Shown here piece after piece: positions 63,273 through 64,000 of a stretch of DNA of 64,000 nucleotides. The position numbers and the translations under genes were made by a program. Position 1 is the first letter of the stretch. Each line of letters opens with the position of its first letter. The DNA comes from Planctomycetaceae bacterium (GTDB lineage: Bacteria; Planctomycetota; Planctomycetia; Planctomycetales; Planctomycetaceae), in NCBI GenBank assembly GCA_021732975.1, contig JAKFWC010000010.1, forward strand, positions 62,001-126,000, read 5' to 3'. The notes beneath the pieces were generated by a model. The model was not told the origin of the DNA and searched no databases. It saw only the letters and a list, made by a program, of their open reading frames with translations.

Positions 63273-64000
63273 TTAGCGTGGTCGCGTTTCCCAGAAAAGC
63301 AACCCCAACCACGGCCCGAATTCAAACCACACAAGGACATAGTCGAAAAACTGGTGGCCAGCATAAACAGTTCCGCATACCCCCGGTTCGAGCCAGTGAG
63401 CACCGCACCAGAACCGAAGGTAGTAGACGAAGATCAACCCCGACATCAGCCACCAACTCCGTCCGCGCACAAACGGTAGCAGCGGAATCGACCACGTCCA
63501 GTACCAGGGATTCAACGTGGGTGACAACAGCCAAAACCAGGCTAGTGTCAGAAACGCGCACGAACACCATCGCCGGCCACTTCGCGCCTGACCCGCTTGC
63601 ATCGTCCAGTTCCAACCCAACCCGCAAAAGAGGCCAAGCGTCAATGCACGAGCAAGAAAGAATCCAGATTGTTCGACTGGCTGGTGAGTTAAGCCACTTA
63701 TAAATTCAGACAATGCTTGCCGCCACGATTCCGGGACAATCACGAACCACGGCCCGGCGATTTCGGCCGGCGTCCTCGGACTTAAATTGGCTTCCAGAAG
63801 TAGAAAGAGAAAGTCATTCATCTTCCAATGACTTAGAAAGGCTGTCAGGCCTGCGGAAGGATGATCGTGCCCCAACATAGGTGCGCCGGAATGTTGCGGC
63901 AATCCCGGTGACGTTTCCGGTTCGTGATTCTGCTCGTCCTCCAACGTTTCCGGTCGCAATTGAATGAATGGCGAAGTAGGAGTGGCCTCGGTTCTTGCCG
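63273..64000 (-). CDS. Integral membrane protein, glycosyltransferase-87-like, N-terminus outside window
   Basis: The frame is open to the right edge, so the start is not in the window (a TTG at 63959 is only a fallback). The visible part has several hydrophobic helices and the segment LLSPTLNPWYWTWSIPLLPF, resembling the NPWY-containing helix of mannosyltransferase-type (GT87-like) membrane proteins. It ends GPWLGLLFWETRPR. Substrate and exact family are uncertain because the catalytic N-terminal region is missing. Confidence 0.6.
   Translation of the reverse strand, partial: ARTEATPTSPFIQLRPETLEDEQNHEPETSPGLPQHSGAPMLGHDHPSAGLTAFLSHWKMNDFLFLLLEANLSPRTPAEIAGPWFVIVPESWRQALSEFISGLTHQPVEQSGFFLARALTLGLFCGLGWNWTMQAGQARSGRRWCSCAFLTLAWFWLLSPTLNPWYWTWSIPLLPFVRGRSWWLMSGLIFVYYLRFWCGAHWLEPGVCGTVYAGHQFFDYVLVWFEFGPWLGLLFWETRPR

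Noticed and set aside
1-64000. tRNA, rRNA, riboswitch, CRISPR or replication origin
   Set aside because: Reading both strands by eye gave no CCA-ended cloverleaf, rRNA signature, repeat-spacer array or DnaA-box cluster that I could support.

Overview
The window reads as chromosomal DNA of a planctomycete (phylum Planctomycetota, probably Planctomycetaceae or a relative). The grounds are a DUF1559 protein with a prepilin-type N-terminus, a giant secreted FG-GAP protein with a LEPR-XLL-like N-terminal motif, several ECF sigma / zinc-finger anti-sigma pairs, DUF3179 and DUF547 families, cytochrome P460 and many small Cys-rich secreted proteins. GC content is high and GTG/TTG starts recur. No tRNA, rRNA, CRISPR array or replication origin was recognised. 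The theme is metal and redox handling.

Layout. 1-11 kb: a plus-strand run with a TVP38-type membrane protein, a pyridine-nucleotide disulfide oxidoreductase, a small membrane protein, an ECF sigma factor with a mini anti-sigma, DUF1559, a HEAT-redoxin fusion, a PiT phosphate transporter, a peroxiredoxin-like protein, a three-part glycosyltransferase-glycosyltransferase-rhodanese fusion and a sterol desaturase-like protein. 11-13.4 kb: a mercury-type locus in which a three-cysteine MerR diverges from a CopZ-NTD/MerT/HMA fusion and an HMA protein. 14-22 kb: an RND efflux system, TolC divergent from sigma factor, anti-sigma factor, RND pump and adaptor. 22.8-28.7 kb: a second TolC, an HExxH peptidase-like protein, three small secreted proteins and an HMA protein that seems frameshifted. 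28.9-35.6 kb: a CusB/CusA-like metal efflux pair with unusual additions. 35.6-40.1 kb: gene fragments, an intact DUF3179 gene, an acyltransferase and small secreted proteins.

40.4-44.5 kb holds an IS3-family element (3-bp target duplication, 31-bp terminal repeats) that interrupts a short reading frame and is itself interrupted by a serine-recombinase element of about 2.6 kb. 44.7-49 kb carries a bufferin-type cluster: a Tat-exported peptide with CKG repeats, a DUF692 (MNIO) enzyme and a DUF2063 partner, flanked by two Crp/Fnr regulators. 49-64 kb holds a zinc-finger protein, a glycosyltransferase, a huge FG-GAP/transglutaminase-like protein, two AhpD-like proteins, cytochrome P460, two DUF547 proteins, rhodanese and thioredoxin-like proteins, a second intact DUF3179 gene and a partial membrane protein.

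Two patterns cut across the regions. First, degraded fragments of families that also have intact members here (DUF692, DUF2063, DUF3179, sterol desaturase, a small secreted protein) are scattered at 13.7, 22.1, 28.05, 35.8, 36.0 and 37.9 kb. Second, several unrelated small secreted proteins end in, or contain, a Gly-Ser-Gly-Thr/Ser-Arg motif. All product names rest on reading motifs and comparing sequences inside the window; no database search was run.
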